Assembly (NCBI GenBank): GCA_035708205.1
Contig: DASSSY010000008.1
Location: forward strand, 310,001 to 374,000
Direction of reading: 5' to 3'
Length of the DNA stretch: 64,000 nucleotides
Source: DASSSY01 sp035708205
Lineage (GTDB): Bacteria > Bacteroidota > Bacteroidia > Chitinophagales > Chitinophagaceae
Position 1 is the first letter of the stretch. Every line of letters starts with the position of its first letter. The position numbers and the translations under genes were made by a program. The notes below the pieces were generated by a model. It was not told the DNA's origin. It did not search any database and was given only the letters and a program-made list of their open reading frames with translations. Of the stretch, positions 18,049-26,621 are shown piece after piece.

Positions 18049-18483
18049 ATGGCCATCTGGAGTCAGAAAGACACTACGATAGAGGACTTGAACCGGAAAT
18101 GTAAAAACACGATGGCGGAAGCCTTAGATATGCGCTTTACGGGAATTGGCGATGATTATTTACAGATCGAAATGCCGGTCAACGAGAAGACCCATCAACC
18201 CTATGGTTTATTGCATGGGGGCGCTTCGGCCGCCCTGGCGGAAACGGCGGGCAGTGTGGCCAGCGCTTTGTGCATCGATCCGGAAAAGCAAATTTGCGTA
18301 GGTATTGAAATTAACTGTAATCATGTCCGGGGCATTAAAGAGGGTATGGTAACGGCAACGGCACGCCCCTTGCATCTTGGCGCCAGCACCCATGTCTGGG
18401 ATATTAAAATTACAAATGGTAAAGCGCAGCTTATTTGTGTCAGTCGCCTGACCGTTGCCGTTTTAAAAAAAACCTCAGTTTGA
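18049..18483 (+). CDS. Hotdog-fold thioesterase (PaaI/MenI-like)
   Basis: This 144-residue protein has the hotdog thioesterase motif LLHGGASAALAETAGSVAS, with the helix-capping HGG and the acidic residue in the central helix typical of the PaaI/YbdB/MenI (4HBT) group, followed by the beta-sheet stretch VGIEINCNHVRG. It should hydrolyse an acyl-CoA thioester in the cytosol. The similarity to MenI raises the possibility of 1,4-dihydroxy-2-naphthoyl-CoA as substrate (menaquinone synthesis), but the specificity cannot be read here. Its stop codon overlaps the start of the next gene (TGATG), which implies translational coupling. Confidence 0.88.
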   Translation: MAIWSQKDTTIEDLNRKCKNTMAEALDMRFTGIGDDYLQIEMPVNEKTHQPYGLLHGGASAALAETAGSVASALCIDPEKQICVGIEINCNHVRGIKEGMVTATARPLHLGASTHVWDIKITNGKAQLICVSRLTVAVLKKTSV

Positions 18484-19244
18484 TGACCGCTATGCCTATC
18501 AGCGTTTGCATATTGATTAACCGGTGGCGGCCGGTAGTGTTAAAGACTATTGAGAGCTATACCGCTTGTTGCTCCGAGGTCCTCTTAGGCGCCAATGGCG
18601 GCTTTAAATTTGAAGATTATCCTGAACTGTTGCAGAACCCGAAAGTGAAAGGCGTTTCACTGGACTGGAAGGGTTACGGTCAAACCAAAAATGATTTGGC
18701 CCGATTTGCCGAAAATGACTGGATTTTATCCGTAGATACCGATGAGGTAGCCGATGAGCGATTGCAACAATCGTTGTCCTTGTTACGGCCGGAAAATGAT
18801 CATATCATCTTTGCCTTGGGCATGTGCCATTATCTGGGCGGACGCCCTGTCCGGCATGGTGCCTGGTCCACCGGGAAGCGAAATTTCCTTAGGCTGTATA
18901 ACCGGAACTATACACAATGGGATGAGGCTGAGGTGCATGAAAGCATTAAGGTTCCTGGTAATGCCCGTATTATACGCCTGCCGGGGCAAATCAATCATTA
19001 TACGGCGGACAGCTATGAGCAATTTATCATAAAAAGTAAAAAATATGCCCGTTTGTCGGCCGCAAAATACCGCAAACAAAAGAAAAAAATATTTCCGGGA
19101 AAAGGCTGGACCAGCGCGGGCTTTAGCTTTATCAAAGACTATATTTTCCGCTTAGGTTTTTTGGATGGCCATGCCGGCTGGCAAGTAGCCAAGGGTAACG
19201 CGCTATACACCTTTTGGAAATATCATTTTATGAGGGAAAAGTAA
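18483..19244 (+). CDS. Family 2 glycosyltransferase, WaaE/KdtX-like
   Basis: The ATG at 18483 overlaps the previous stop in TGATG; an alternative ATG is three codons on. The 253-residue protein begins SVCILINRW, has a GT-A nucleotide-binding fold and a DTDE motif (SVDTDEVADE), and ends in a basic RKQKKKIFPGKGW segment followed by an amphipathic region with FLDGHAGWQVAKGNALYTFWKYH. This pattern matches the WaaE/KdtX group of glycosyltransferases that add hexose to lipopolysaccharide inner core. It probably acts at the cytoplasmic face of the inner membrane. The acceptor is inferred from family resemblance. Confidence 0.87.
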   Translation: MTAMPISVCILINRWRPVVLKTIESYTACCSEVLLGANGGFKFEDYPELLQNPKVKGVSLDWKGYGQTKNDLARFAENDWILSVDTDEVADERLQQSLSLLRPENDHIIFALGMCHYLGGRPVRHGAWSTGKRNFLRLYNRNYTQWDEAEVHESIKVPGNARIIRLPGQINHYTADSYEQFIIKSKKYARLSAAKYRKQKKKIFPGKGWTSAGFSFIKDYIFRLGFLDGHAGWQVAKGNALYTFWKYHFMREK

Positions 19245-19350
19245 AAGCAGTTCGAAGCTGCATTCCCCGCTTCGGGATCAGTTGCTGTTCAAGCCTTTGG
19301 TTATCTGAAAGCCGATCTTCTTAACATTTCTAAGCGGTTTTCTTATCAAT

Positions 19351-19378
19351 GAAAAGGTCGTAGCGGGACACTACGACC
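19351..19378 (-). terminator. Intrinsic terminator of the arginase gene
   Basis: GGTCGTAG and CTACGACC form an 8-bp stem with a 7-base loop. On the minus strand it is followed by TTTTC, and it lies 28 bases after the arginase stop. On the plus strand the following bases are A-rich, so it serves mainly the minus-strand gene. Confidence 0.65.
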
Positions 19379-19405
19379 AAATATGTGAGGATGATGTGCC
19401 CGGCA

Positions 19406-20353
19406 TCAGTTAACCAATAGTAGGTTGACACTGCGGTGTAAAATATTGAAAGCCGTTTCTGCCATCATATTTTCCTTATCCAGGGTGGGGTTTACCTCGG
19501 TAATTTCAAGGCAGCATACTTTATGATTTTGTGCCAGTGAAGCGACCAGGTCATCAGCCTCCCGCTCTTTCAGGCCATTGCTTACGGGCGTGCCCGTACC
19601 CCGCGAAATGGTTGGATCCATACTGTCCACATCAAATGAAACATAGATCTCGTCGCATTTTATGAGATGCTTTAACGTTTGACGAATGACAAATTCCACC
19701 CCTTTTTTACGCACTTCTGAAACGGCAATGATTTTAATATTGAATTTCTTCAGCAAAGCTTCTTCTTCTTTTTCAAAATCGCGCAGCCCGATATAAACAA
19801 TGTCTTCCGGCAGGATCTTCGGATTGATTTTGCCAATATTTTTCAGTTTTTCCCACCAGTCAATGGTTTCTTTGTCCAGCTTATGGGTTTGCCATTCTTT
19901 ATTATCCATACCTAATGCGGAAGCTACCGGCATACCATGCATATTACCGGAAGGAGAGGTGTATGGCGAATGGATATCGGCATGGGCGTCAATCCAGATG
20001 ACCCCCAGCTTGGATTTTGGCCTGGCCATTTTAATACCTGCAATAGTGCCACCGGCAGAACTATGGTCACCGGCCAAAACCACCGGGAATATACCTGATT
20101 TCATAGTTTCACAAACCGCTTTTGCAACGCGCTCGTAAATGGTATAGACCCCTTTGATCCTTTTGGCGTAAGGCGATTCAACCGGTTCATACAATAATTT
20201 GTTTTCGTCCTGTATGGCTTCGGTAGGGATATTGACAAACAGGCTGCTCATGAAATCGAGCGCGGCGATCTTTATAGCATCTACGCCCAGGCTAGCGCCA
20301 CGGGTACCGGCACCAATCTCGGATTTAACTTCAATGATTTTAAGGTTTCTCAT
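19406..20353 (-). CDS. Arginase / agmatinase-family ureohydrolase
   Basis: I start at ATG 20353 (MRNLKIIEVKSEIGAGTRG); a TTG 12 codons upstream overlaps the promoter and is unlikely. The two-manganese site is complete: GDHS (H97), the D-A-H-A-D-I-H block (D122, H124, D126, H128), and SFDVDSMDP further on, with the closing LEITEVNP. The 315-residue size is typical of arginase, which hydrolyses arginine to ornithine and urea. The N-terminal EVKSEIGAGTRGASLG sequence is typical of Bacteroidota arginases. A promoter box ends only six bases before the ATG, so the message may be nearly leaderless. Confidence 0.93.
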   Translation of the reverse strand: MRNLKIIEVKSEIGAGTRGASLGVDAIKIAALDFMSSLFVNIPTEAIQDENKLLYEPVESPYAKRIKGVYTIYERVAKAVCETMKSGIFPVVLAGDHSSAGGTIAGIKMARPKSKLGVIWIDAHADIHSPYTSPSGNMHGMPVASALGMDNKEWQTHKLDKETIDWWEKLKNIGKINPKILPEDIVYIGLRDFEKEEEALLKKFNIKIIAVSEVRKKGVEFVIRQTLKHLIKCDEIYVSFDVDSMDPTISRGTGTPVSNGLKEREADDLVASLAQNHKVCCLEITEVNPTLDKENMMAETAFNILHRSVNLLLVN

Positions 20354-20359
20354 ACGCTT

Positions 20360-20389
20360 CAAAGATACCAAAAACAATTTGGCGGGCAA
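20360..20389 (-). promoter_or_regulatory. Promoter of arginase (TTG-N19-TATCTTTG)
   Basis: On the minus strand TTG (20389-20387) is followed after 19 bases by TATCTTTG (20367-20360), fitting the Bacteroidota consensus. The box ends six bases before the ATG at 20353, so the predicted start site falls on or next to the start codon. Confidence 0.6.
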
Positions 20390-20464
20390 AGTAATTCAGA
20401 GGCAACCGGGTTCCTGACATTTTTTGTATCATTGCAGAACCTTGTTTATCCTTCATATTTTATC

Positions 20465-21076
20465 ATGGTCGAAGCCTATATCCATCACTCTCTCAGCTGG
20501 CGTCAGGATAAAATTTACAGAAACGGTAGCCAATGCTTTGCCCATCCCGCTGGCCGCCCGGAGGAGATTCTTTTGGCCTCTTATAAAGCCCTGGAGTTGA
20601 GCTATCTCAAATTTTTCAAGATGGATATGCTAAGCCGTCTGGGCGTTCTGGCGATGGAATGGCTTTGCCCGGATATTGACCACAGCCGGCCGTTTGACAC
20701 GGGTATTATATGCAGCACCCATCATGGTTCTCTCGTAGTGGACAAGGCTTTTGACCATAGCCGGGAAAGCTTTGCCAGTCCCGCTTTATTTGTTTATACG
20801 TTGCCCAACATTGCCTTAGGCGAGATCTGTATCCGCAATAAGATCAAAGGCCCCCAGATTTGCCTCATTGAAGAAAAGACTAATGCCGGATTACTTTGTG
20901 ATAATGCTCTGAACATATTGAAAAAAAAACGTGCCCGAAATTGTATTACAGGACATATCGATGCTACTGAAGAATCACTTTTCGTTGATCTGGCTTGGAT
21001 TTCCGATGCTTCGGATGATAAAGCTGATATTCCTTTAACTGCTGAAAATCTTGCCAGAATGTTTGAGCAACGCTAA
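20465..21076 (+). CDS. Beta-ketoacyl synthase-like protein (chain-length-factor-like)
   Basis: The start is ATG 20465; the frame is open upstream but has no better start. The 203-residue protein looks like half a ketosynthase domain (Ketoacyl-synt_2 type): MDMLSRLGVLAMEW, then GIICSTHHGSLVVDKAF, and ALFVYTLPNIALGEICI where the nucleophile elbow would be, without a catalytic Cys. Proteins of this kind accompany full ketosynthases in aryl-polyene and flexirubin gene clusters. It is five bases upstream of a full ketosynthase gene, so the two products probably pair as catalytic and non-catalytic subunits. The remaining polyene genes are not here. Confidence 0.78.
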   Translation: MVEAYIHHSLSWRQDKIYRNGSQCFAHPAGRPEEILLASYKALELSYLKFFKMDMLSRLGVLAMEWLCPDIDHSRPFDTGIICSTHHGSLVVDKAFDHSRESFASPALFVYTLPNIALGEICIRNKIKGPQICLIEEKTNAGLLCDNALNILKKKRARNCITGHIDATEESLFVDLAWISDASDDKADIPLTAENLARMFEQR

Positions 21077-21081
21077 AGCCT

Positions 21082-22323
21082 ATGAACGAAAGAATTGTTA
21101 TTGCCAGTCTGGGTATTGTTTCCGCTGTTGGCGAAGATGTCGACGCCACTTTGAAAAGCCTGCAAAGCGGGCGATCCGGTATCAGCGCAGGCCCCAAGCA
21201 TTTGTCCGCAAAGCTGACTTTACCGGTTGGAGAAATTGATTGTAGCCATGAAAGGCTCATTTCAATCATCAGGGAAAGATTGCCCTCCGAGGCACAAAAG
21301 ATGCTGTCGTTTTTGGAGCGGCCGGGAATGCCGAGAAGTGTGCTGTTAAGTATTTTGGCAGGATTGGAGGCCTGGAGGCCTGTTCGGAACTATTCTCATA
21401 AGCTGAGAGCCGGGATCGTTTCCGCCAATACTGTTGGCGGCATGGACATTACCGAAGAGCATTTTGAGGCATATAAAGATCATCCGGGAAGTTTTGATTT
21501 TTCGGTATTTCGCCACCACGAGTGTTGCCGTGTAACCGAATGGACACAAAGGTTTCTGGGTATCCGGGGATGGTCTGGGACGATCAGTACGGCCTGTTCT
21601 TCTTCCGCCAACAGCCTGATAACCGCCGCAAGGTTATTGGCCCAAGACCATCTTGATATGGTTTTGGCCGGCGGTGTAGATGCCCTGACGGCATTTACCA
21701 TGAACGGCTTTAATGCCCTGAAGATATTAGATCAGGATCCCTGTCAGCCTTTTGATGAGCACCGGAGAGGGCTTAATCTCGGAGAAGGCGCTGCTTATAT
21801 CGTGCTTTGCCGGGAATCTACGGCAAAGGCCCTGGGATTTCCGTTCATCGCTGTCTTGTCCGGTTATGCCAATAGCAATGACGCTTTTCATCAAACGGCC
21901 TCTTCGCCGGAGGGAACCGGTAATATCTTAGCCATGACCAACGCGCTGAAAAAAGCAGGACTGGGCATGGCCGACATTGATTACATCAACCTGCACGGTA
22001 CCGGTACTGACAATAATGATTTTTCCGAAGGTAGGGCCATCCAGGCGATTTGTGAAGCGCAGGGGGATCCTGTTCCCGCGGCGAGCTCGACGAAGGCTTT
22101 TACCGGCCATACGCTCGGCGCTGCGGGTGCGGTCGAGGCCGTTTTTTCCTGCCTGGCCATCCGGGAGCATGCCATTTGGCCGCATTTACGTTTGAAAACG
22201 CCCATGGCCGCATTTGACTGGCGGCCGCAAACCATTTTCAAACGACAAAACGTTCGTCATGTGCTGTCCAACTCATTCGGCTTTGGGGGCAATTGCAGTA
22301 CCTTGATCTTTTCAAAGGGATAA
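21082..22323 (+). CDS. Beta-ketoacyl-[acyl-carrier-protein] synthase, KAS II-like
   Basis: The 413-residue protein is a complete ketosynthase with the Cys-His-His triad: nucleophile Cys 172 in ISTACSSSANSL, His in INLHGTGTDN and His in KAFTGHTLGAAGA, plus the closing NSFGFGGNCSTLIF. It extends acyl chains on acyl-carrier protein by condensation with malonyl-ACP. Its partner is the small ketosynthase-like protein directly upstream. The N-terminal part is more divergent than housekeeping FabF, and the pairing suggests a pigment-type or aryl-polyene-type pathway instead of bulk fatty-acid synthesis; that function is inferred. No ACP, ketoreductase or dehydratase genes are adjacent. Confidence 0.88.
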   Translation: MNERIVIASLGIVSAVGEDVDATLKSLQSGRSGISAGPKHLSAKLTLPVGEIDCSHERLISIIRERLPSEAQKMLSFLERPGMPRSVLLSILAGLEAWRPVRNYSHKLRAGIVSANTVGGMDITEEHFEAYKDHPGSFDFSVFRHHECCRVTEWTQRFLGIRGWSGTISTACSSSANSLITAARLLAQDHLDMVLAGGVDALTAFTMNGFNALKILDQDPCQPFDEHRRGLNLGEGAAYIVLCRESTAKALGFPFIAVLSGYANSNDAFHQTASSPEGTGNILAMTNALKKAGLGMADIDYINLHGTGTDNNDFSEGRAIQAICEAQGDPVPAASSTKAFTGHTLGAAGAVEAVFSCLAIREHAIWPHLRLKTPMAAFDWRPQTIFKRQNVRHVLSNSFGFGGNCSTLIFSKG

Positions 22324-22440
22324 CAAATCCTGCCGGCACCAGGGCCCTTTATGCCGTTATTGCCAGATCCGGGCAAATGCCGCATGCTTTTTATCGGGAT
22401 ACCGGACAGCGCTGTTTTACGGGCTTTCGGCCGGCGGGTA

Positions 22441-22472
22441 TTGTGAAAATTCAATACTTTTGATTACCTTTG
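22441..22472 (+). promoter_or_regulatory. Promoter of plsY (TTG-N21-TACCTTTG)
   Basis: TTG (22441-22443) and TACCTTTG (22465-22472) are 21 bases apart, fitting the Bacteroidota consensus. A second TAnnTTTG copy (TACTTTTG, 22455-22462) overlaps the spacer. The predicted start is near 22479, about 28 bases before the plsY ATG. Confidence 0.65.
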
Positions 22473-22506
22473 CTTAGTAGATTTTTGCTATTTAGAAAAC
22501 TAATTG

Positions 22507-23136
22507 ATGATTAATATATTGCTTGTCGTTATTGCTTACCTGCTGGGCTCCATTCCCACGTCCGTTTGGGTAAGCAAGAAAGTTTATGGTATTGACATCC
22601 GTGATTACGGTAGCGGAAATGCCGGTACGACCAATACTTTCCGCATCTTAGGAAAAGGTGCCGGGATCGCCGTTTTTATTGTTGATGTTTTGAAAGGCTG
22701 GGCAGCTGTTGAGATTTCCCGATTTTCCCAATATACCTGGGGCGGGGAGGCGATTGTTAACCTGCAGATCATTTTAGGGCTTTGTGCTGTCATCGGGCAT
22801 ATCTTCCCTATTTGGGCGCGTTTCAGGGGCGGTAAAGGTATCGCCACCCTTTTTGGCATGATCCTGGCCATTCACCCGGTGGTGGCGCTGAGCCTTGTAG
22901 GTGTTTTTGTGTTCATGCTGTTCCTGACCCGGTATGTTTCCCTGAGCTCTATTGCCGCTTCGGTGGCTTTTCCCCTACTGATCCTGTTCATTTTTAAAGA
23001 TCAGGCTACGGAGGTTTCCTATAAGGTATTTGCCATCGCCACAGCCTGCATGGTGGTGTTGACCCATCATAAAAACATCGGGCGCCTGTTGGCGGGTAAT
23101 GAAAGCAAAGTGCATATTCTGAAGAAAAAGAAATAA
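22507..23136 (+). CDS. plsY: Acyl-phosphate:glycerol-3-phosphate acyltransferase PlsY
   Basis: I start at ATG 22507; a TTG codon directly before it is in frame but less likely. The 209-residue membrane protein has five or so transmembrane segments and the three PlsY motifs: GSIPTSVWVSK at the N-terminus, GSGNAGTTNTFRILG, and FRGGKGIATLFG. It transfers an acyl group from acyl-phosphate to glycerol-3-phosphate in the inner membrane, the first step of phospholipid synthesis. The basic KKKK-type C-terminus is ordinary. A good promoter lies in front and a hairpin terminator behind, so it is a single-gene unit. Confidence 0.96.
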   Translation: MINILLVVIAYLLGSIPTSVWVSKKVYGIDIRDYGSGNAGTTNTFRILGKGAGIAVFIVDVLKGWAAVEISRFSQYTWGGEAIVNLQIILGLCAVIGHIFPIWARFRGGKGIATLFGMILAIHPVVALSLVGVFVFMLFLTRYVSLSSIAASVAFPLLILFIFKDQATEVSYKVFAIATACMVVLTHHKNIGRLLAGNESKVHILKKKK

Positions 23137-23194
23137 CGGCGAAACTGTGGTTAGGCCTTCACCTGGCCAATTGCCAAAATACATTTTCAATATG

Positions 23195-23226
23195 ATGAAA
23201 GCGGGTCGTATAGCCCGCTTTTCATT
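23195..23226 (+). terminator. Intrinsic terminator after plsY
   Basis: AAAGCGGG (23198-23205) and CCCGCTTT (23214-23221) form an 8-bp stem with an 8-base loop, followed by TTCATT. It lies about 60 bases after the plsY stop. The T-run is short, so termination may be partial. Confidence 0.55.
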
Positions 23227-23423
23227 ATTGGTGGAATTATAAGATTTGAGGTTGAGGATAGGTTTTTTGGTAAGAAGCCGGCACGCTTATCTTCAACAGG
23301 AAAGGCTGACAAATTATGGGAGGTCCTTTCTATGAGCCGTTGGTTCACTGAAAACGATAGGGAATGGTTTGGTGTAAAAACTTTATCTTAAATTTACAGT
23401 ATGGGTTTCAATAACCAGTAAAA

Positions 23424-23804
23424 ATGGAAATAGAACGACTCGACCATCTCGTTTTGACGGTGGCTGATATTGAAAAAACGGTGCAGTTTTACACAAATGT
23501 TTTAGGCTTTAAACTTATAACGTTTGGCAGGAACAGAAAGGCTTTAGTTTTTGGCAATCAAAAAATCAATCTTCATGAAAAAGGGAATGAGTTTGAGCCC
23601 AAGGCATATAAGCCCACCTACGGTTCTGCTGATTTGTGTTTTATTGTCAGGACAGACATAAAGGAAGTCCTGAAAGAATTGCAGGACAAAAATGTTGAGG
23701 TTATAGAAGGGATTGTGGAACGGACCGGCGCCACAGGGCGCATAAGCTCCGTTTGTTTCCGGGATCCTGACAATAATTTGATCGAAGTCAGCAACTATAC
23801 CTGA
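23424..23804 (+). CDS. VOC-family (glyoxalase/dioxygenase superfamily) protein
   Basis: The 126-residue protein has the vicinal oxygen chelate fold: ERLDHLVLTVADIEKTVQFY with the first metal-ligand His, NVLGFKLI, FGNQKINLHEKG with a second His, and the closing FRDPDNNLIEVSNY with the Glu ligand. The pattern resembles the single-domain VOC group of the biphenyl-dioxygenase or fosfomycin-resistance type (EVxGRISSVxFRDPDxNLIE), but substrate is unknown. The gene is isolated: the plsY terminator lies upstream and a convergent ABC-transporter gene follows after 33 bases. Confidence 0.88.
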   Translation: MEIERLDHLVLTVADIEKTVQFYTNVLGFKLITFGRNRKALVFGNQKINLHEKGNEFEPKAYKPTYGSADLCFIVRTDIKEVLKELQDKNVEVIEGIVERTGATGRISSVCFRDPDNNLIEVSNYT

Positions 23805-23837
23805 TCCATCCGGATAACGATTGGTTTTATATTAATG

Positions 23838-25139
23838 TCATGGATTCCGGAAAAGCCATTTGGCGACTTCCTTAAATGTGATCTTTTTGCCGTACAACAA
23901 GATCCCGGTCCGATAGATCTTGGCCGCTAAGCCGGTGGTCAGGATAAAGCCGATGACTAACAGCGCTGCCGATAAAATAAGCTGCCAGGCCGGAACGCCA
24001 AAGGGTATCCGCGCCATCATGACAATAGGCGAGGTTAGCGGGAATAAGCTGCCAAAAACGGCCATGCCGCTGTTAGGATCCTTCAGGGCGGTGGTCATCA
24101 GCACAAAGGCGATAATAATGGGCAGGGTGATCGGCAGGGTAAATTGCTGGGAATCCTGCGGGTCGTCATTCACTAAACTGCCAACGGCCGCGTATAAAGC
24201 CGCATAAAGAAAATATCCGCCGAGAAAATAAAACAGGAACCAGCAAAGTATAGCGCCCCAATTCATGTCGTTGAACAGGGATTGTAAGCCTGCAATCATC
24301 TCGGGATTATTAGCCATGGAGGCTTGGTGCATTATTTCGGGGCTCATGGCACCGTGTTGAAACATGTTGATGCCAACGGTTCCCAGAACCACACTGCCGA
24401 CGGCTAGGAGCAATACTACCCATATAATGAATTGGGTCAGACCTACTAACGCTACTCCCAGGATCTTGCCGAGCATAAGCTGGTAAGGCTTTACGGAACT
24501 GATGATGATCTCGGCGATCCGGTTGGTCTTTTCTTCCATCACACTGCGCATCACGCTCATGCCATAGATCAGCATGAACAGATAAAGCAAAAAGCCACAA
24601 CCGTAACCCACCGCGAAGGAGGCCATGCCACCGCCTTCATGGCCTCCTTTTTCACTGATATTGTGCAGACCGATGGTTTTGGCCTGCAGGTCGCTAATTT
24701 CACTGTTACTGATACCCGCCGTTGCCAATCGATGCCGGATAATGACTTTATTGAGGTCATCGGTGATCTGTGCTTGCGCCGACAGGCCTAATTGTTCTTT
24801 GCTGTACAGTTCAAGATCGGTTTTGACCGCGGCATCAAACGGAGGAATGATCAGGACGGCATCATATTTTCCGCTATTGACGGCCAGCTTTGCCGTTTCG
24901 GGATCAGTGTCCAGGTAATGGTAGTGGATATTATCGCTCTCCGGAAGCTTTTGCTCAAAAAAATGACTGCCGTCCAATACGGCTACGCTTTTTTCGCTGC
25001 TGCCTTTGATGGAGAGGTAGGCGATCAGCCAGGTCATGCCAACGAACAGCACAGGCATCAGCAGGGTCATGATGATAAATGAACGTTTCCGCACTCTTGT
25101 CAGGTATTCCCTTTGGATAATTAACCAGGACTTATGCAT
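23838..25139 (-). CDS. ABC-2 type exporter permease (NatB-like)
   Basis: The 433-residue protein has an N-terminal membrane helix after REYLTRVRKRSFI, a periplasmic domain of about 140 residues, and a block of five or six hydrophobic helices in the C-terminal half. This is the ABC2_membrane_3 layout of NatB-type permeases. The segment SVMRSVMEEKTNRIAEIIISSVKPYQLMLGKILG is diagnostic of the family. It forms an inner-membrane exporter with the ATPase gene 52 bases upstream in the same direction. The exported substrate is not known; NatAB in Bacillus exports sodium, and other members export drugs or envelope components. Confidence 0.9.
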   Translation of the reverse strand: MHKSWLIIQREYLTRVRKRSFIIMTLLMPVLFVGMTWLIAYLSIKGSSEKSVAVLDGSHFFEQKLPESDNIHYHYLDTDPETAKLAVNSGKYDAVLIIPPFDAAVKTDLELYSKEQLGLSAQAQITDDLNKVIIRHRLATAGISNSEISDLQAKTIGLHNISEKGGHEGGGMASFAVGYGCGFLLYLFMLIYGMSVMRSVMEEKTNRIAEIIISSVKPYQLMLGKILGVALVGLTQFIIWVVLLLAVGSVVLGTVGINMFQHGAMSPEIMHQASMANNPEMIAGLQSLFNDMNWGAILCWFLFYFLGGYFLYAALYAAVGSLVNDDPQDSQQFTLPITLPIIIAFVLMTTALKDPNSGMAVFGSLFPLTSPIVMMARIPFGVPAWQLILSAALLVIGFILTTGLAAKIYRTGILLYGKKITFKEVAKWLFRNP

Positions 25140-25191
25140 AATAAAATTATTTTTCTGTTCTTGAAATGGATTTTGAACTGGAGCTTTATCC

Positions 25192-26097
25192 TTAAAGCTT
25201 GGGCATATCCTGTACCAACCGGATAAAAATTTCGTTCAAGGTGGGCAACACCTCGTTAAACCCGAGGATTTGATTATGGCCCCGGATAAAATGGTCTAGA
25301 ACGGCATTGCTGTCATGACCTTCATCCAGGTGGAAAGCCAGATGATTGCCTTCCAGGCTTATGAGGGTAATATTTTGAGGAAGATCGGCCGGTTTTTCGG
25401 CCAGATCGATTTTGAATATATTTTCTTTGAACTGTTGCCGGATTTCATAAATATTACCTTCCAATATTTTATGCCCCTGGTTGATCAGGATGATCCGGTT
25501 GCAGATTTCCTCTACCTGCTCCATGCGGTGGGTGCTGAAAATAATGGTGGTGCCGTTTTGAGCCAGCCGGAAAATCTCGTCTTTCAGGACATTGGTGTTT
25601 ACAGGGTCCAGGCCGCTGAAAGGCTCGTCCAGGATGAGTAGTTGTGGCTGGTGGACGACCGTCGCTACAAACTGGAGCTTTTGGCTCATGCCTTTGCTCA
25701 GATCGGCTACTTTTTTGGGCCACCAGTCATTCATGTCCAAGCGCTCAAACCATTCACGACATCTTTTTTGGGCTTCGGAACGGGAAAGTCCTTTCAGTTC
25801 GGCAAGATATAAAACCTGTTCGCCAACCTTCATTTTTTTATACAAACCGCGCTCTTCCGGCATATAGCCCATAAGATCAGTGTGGCGCCCGGATAGGGGC
25901 TCGCCATTCATGAGTATCCGGCCGGCATCCGGATAGAAAATACCGGTGATCATCCGCAGAAGCGTGCTTTTTCCCGCGCCATTCGGTCCCAGGAGCCCGA
26001 AAATGCTGCCTTGTGGAATGTCAAAGCTGATATCATCTACCGCTTTTTTAGCGGCATAATATTTTTTGAGATGTTGGATGGAAAGCAAGGGGGCCAT
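25192..26097 (-). CDS. ABC transporter ATP-binding protein (NatA-like)
   Basis: The 301-residue ATPase has Walker A (GPNGAGKST), a Q-loop region, the signature LSKGMSQKLQF, Walker B with the catalytic Glu (LLILDEPFSGLDP) and the H-loop His (FSTHRMEQVEEI). The C-terminal extension of about 80 residues, as in NatA-type ATPases, is DUF4162-like. It energises the NatB-like permease encoded 52 bases downstream. It is 33 bases after tsaE, so tsaE-natA-natB are probably one transcript, a grouping found in other Bacteroidota as far as I recall. Confidence 0.93.
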   Translation of the reverse strand: MAPLLSIQHLKKYYAAKKAVDDISFDIPQGSIFGLLGPNGAGKSTLLRMITGIFYPDAGRILMNGEPLSGRHTDLMGYMPEERGLYKKMKVGEQVLYLAELKGLSRSEAQKRCREWFERLDMNDWWPKKVADLSKGMSQKLQFVATVVHQPQLLILDEPFSGLDPVNTNVLKDEIFRLAQNGTTIIFSTHRMEQVEEICNRIILINQGHKILEGNIYEIRQQFKENIFKIDLAEKPADLPQNITLISLEGNHLAFHLDEGHDSNAVLDHFIRGHNQILGFNEVLPTLNEIFIRLVQDMPKL

Positions 26098-26130
26098 CGG
26101 GTGTTTATTTTTGAAACCTGGAGAAACTAT

Positions 26131-26595
26131 TTATGATTTGGTTGCCGGCCGGCTAACGGTTAATTTCCGCCTTTCCGGCGATATGTCCGGTTGAAAATAC
26201 AAATGCAAAGTGTTATCTGGTAATAATTCGGGCGCATTTTCAGACCATTCGACAATGCACCAGGCATATTGCTCTCCGAGCATATCCTCAATACCCGCCA
26301 TTCGCGCTTCTTCTTCATCTCTCAGCCGGTACCAGTCGGTGTGGTAAATGATCTGCTCCTGTCCCGTTTGATCTTCGAACGCGTATTGATTGACCAGGGA
26401 AAATGTCGGGCTGTCGGGCGTTTCCCTGACATTTAAATAATGGCAGAGGGCAGCGGTAAAAGTCGTTTTACCGGCACCTAGCTCGCCATGAAGCGCCAGC
26501 ACCTTATGCTTTTGCAAGAGGGGTATGAGCTTTATAATCAAATCTGGTAATTCGGCTAATGTATAATGGAATGAATCCTGTATGCTCGAAATCAT
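26131..26595 (-). CDS. tsaE: tRNA threonylcarbamoyladenosine biosynthesis ATPase TsaE
   Basis: The 154-residue protein has the TsaE/YjeE P-loop (LHGELGAGKTTFTAALCHYL) and the family-specific SPTFSLVNQY and HTDWYRL motifs, followed by the VEWSENAPELLP segment. It assists TsaB/TsaD in adding threonylcarbamoyl to A37 of tRNAs that read ANN codons. The length is typical. It is the first gene of a probable tsaE-natA-natB transcript, and the terminator of the preceding surface-protein gene lies immediately upstream. Confidence 0.95.
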   Translation of the reverse strand: MISSIQDSFHYTLAELPDLIIKLIPLLQKHKVLALHGELGAGKTTFTAALCHYLNVRETPDSPTFSLVNQYAFEDQTGQEQIIYHTDWYRLRDEEEARMAGIEDMLGEQYAWCIVEWSENAPELLPDNTLHLYFQPDISPERRKLTVSRPATKS

Positions 26596-26621
26596 TTGTT
26601 GAGGTATTAAAAACGGACGAA

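Noticed and set aside
20432..22323. A secondary-metabolite cluster around the ketosynthases
   Set aside because: No ACP, dehydratase, reductase, transporter or tailoring gene is adjacent; two ketosynthase genes alone do not make a cluster.
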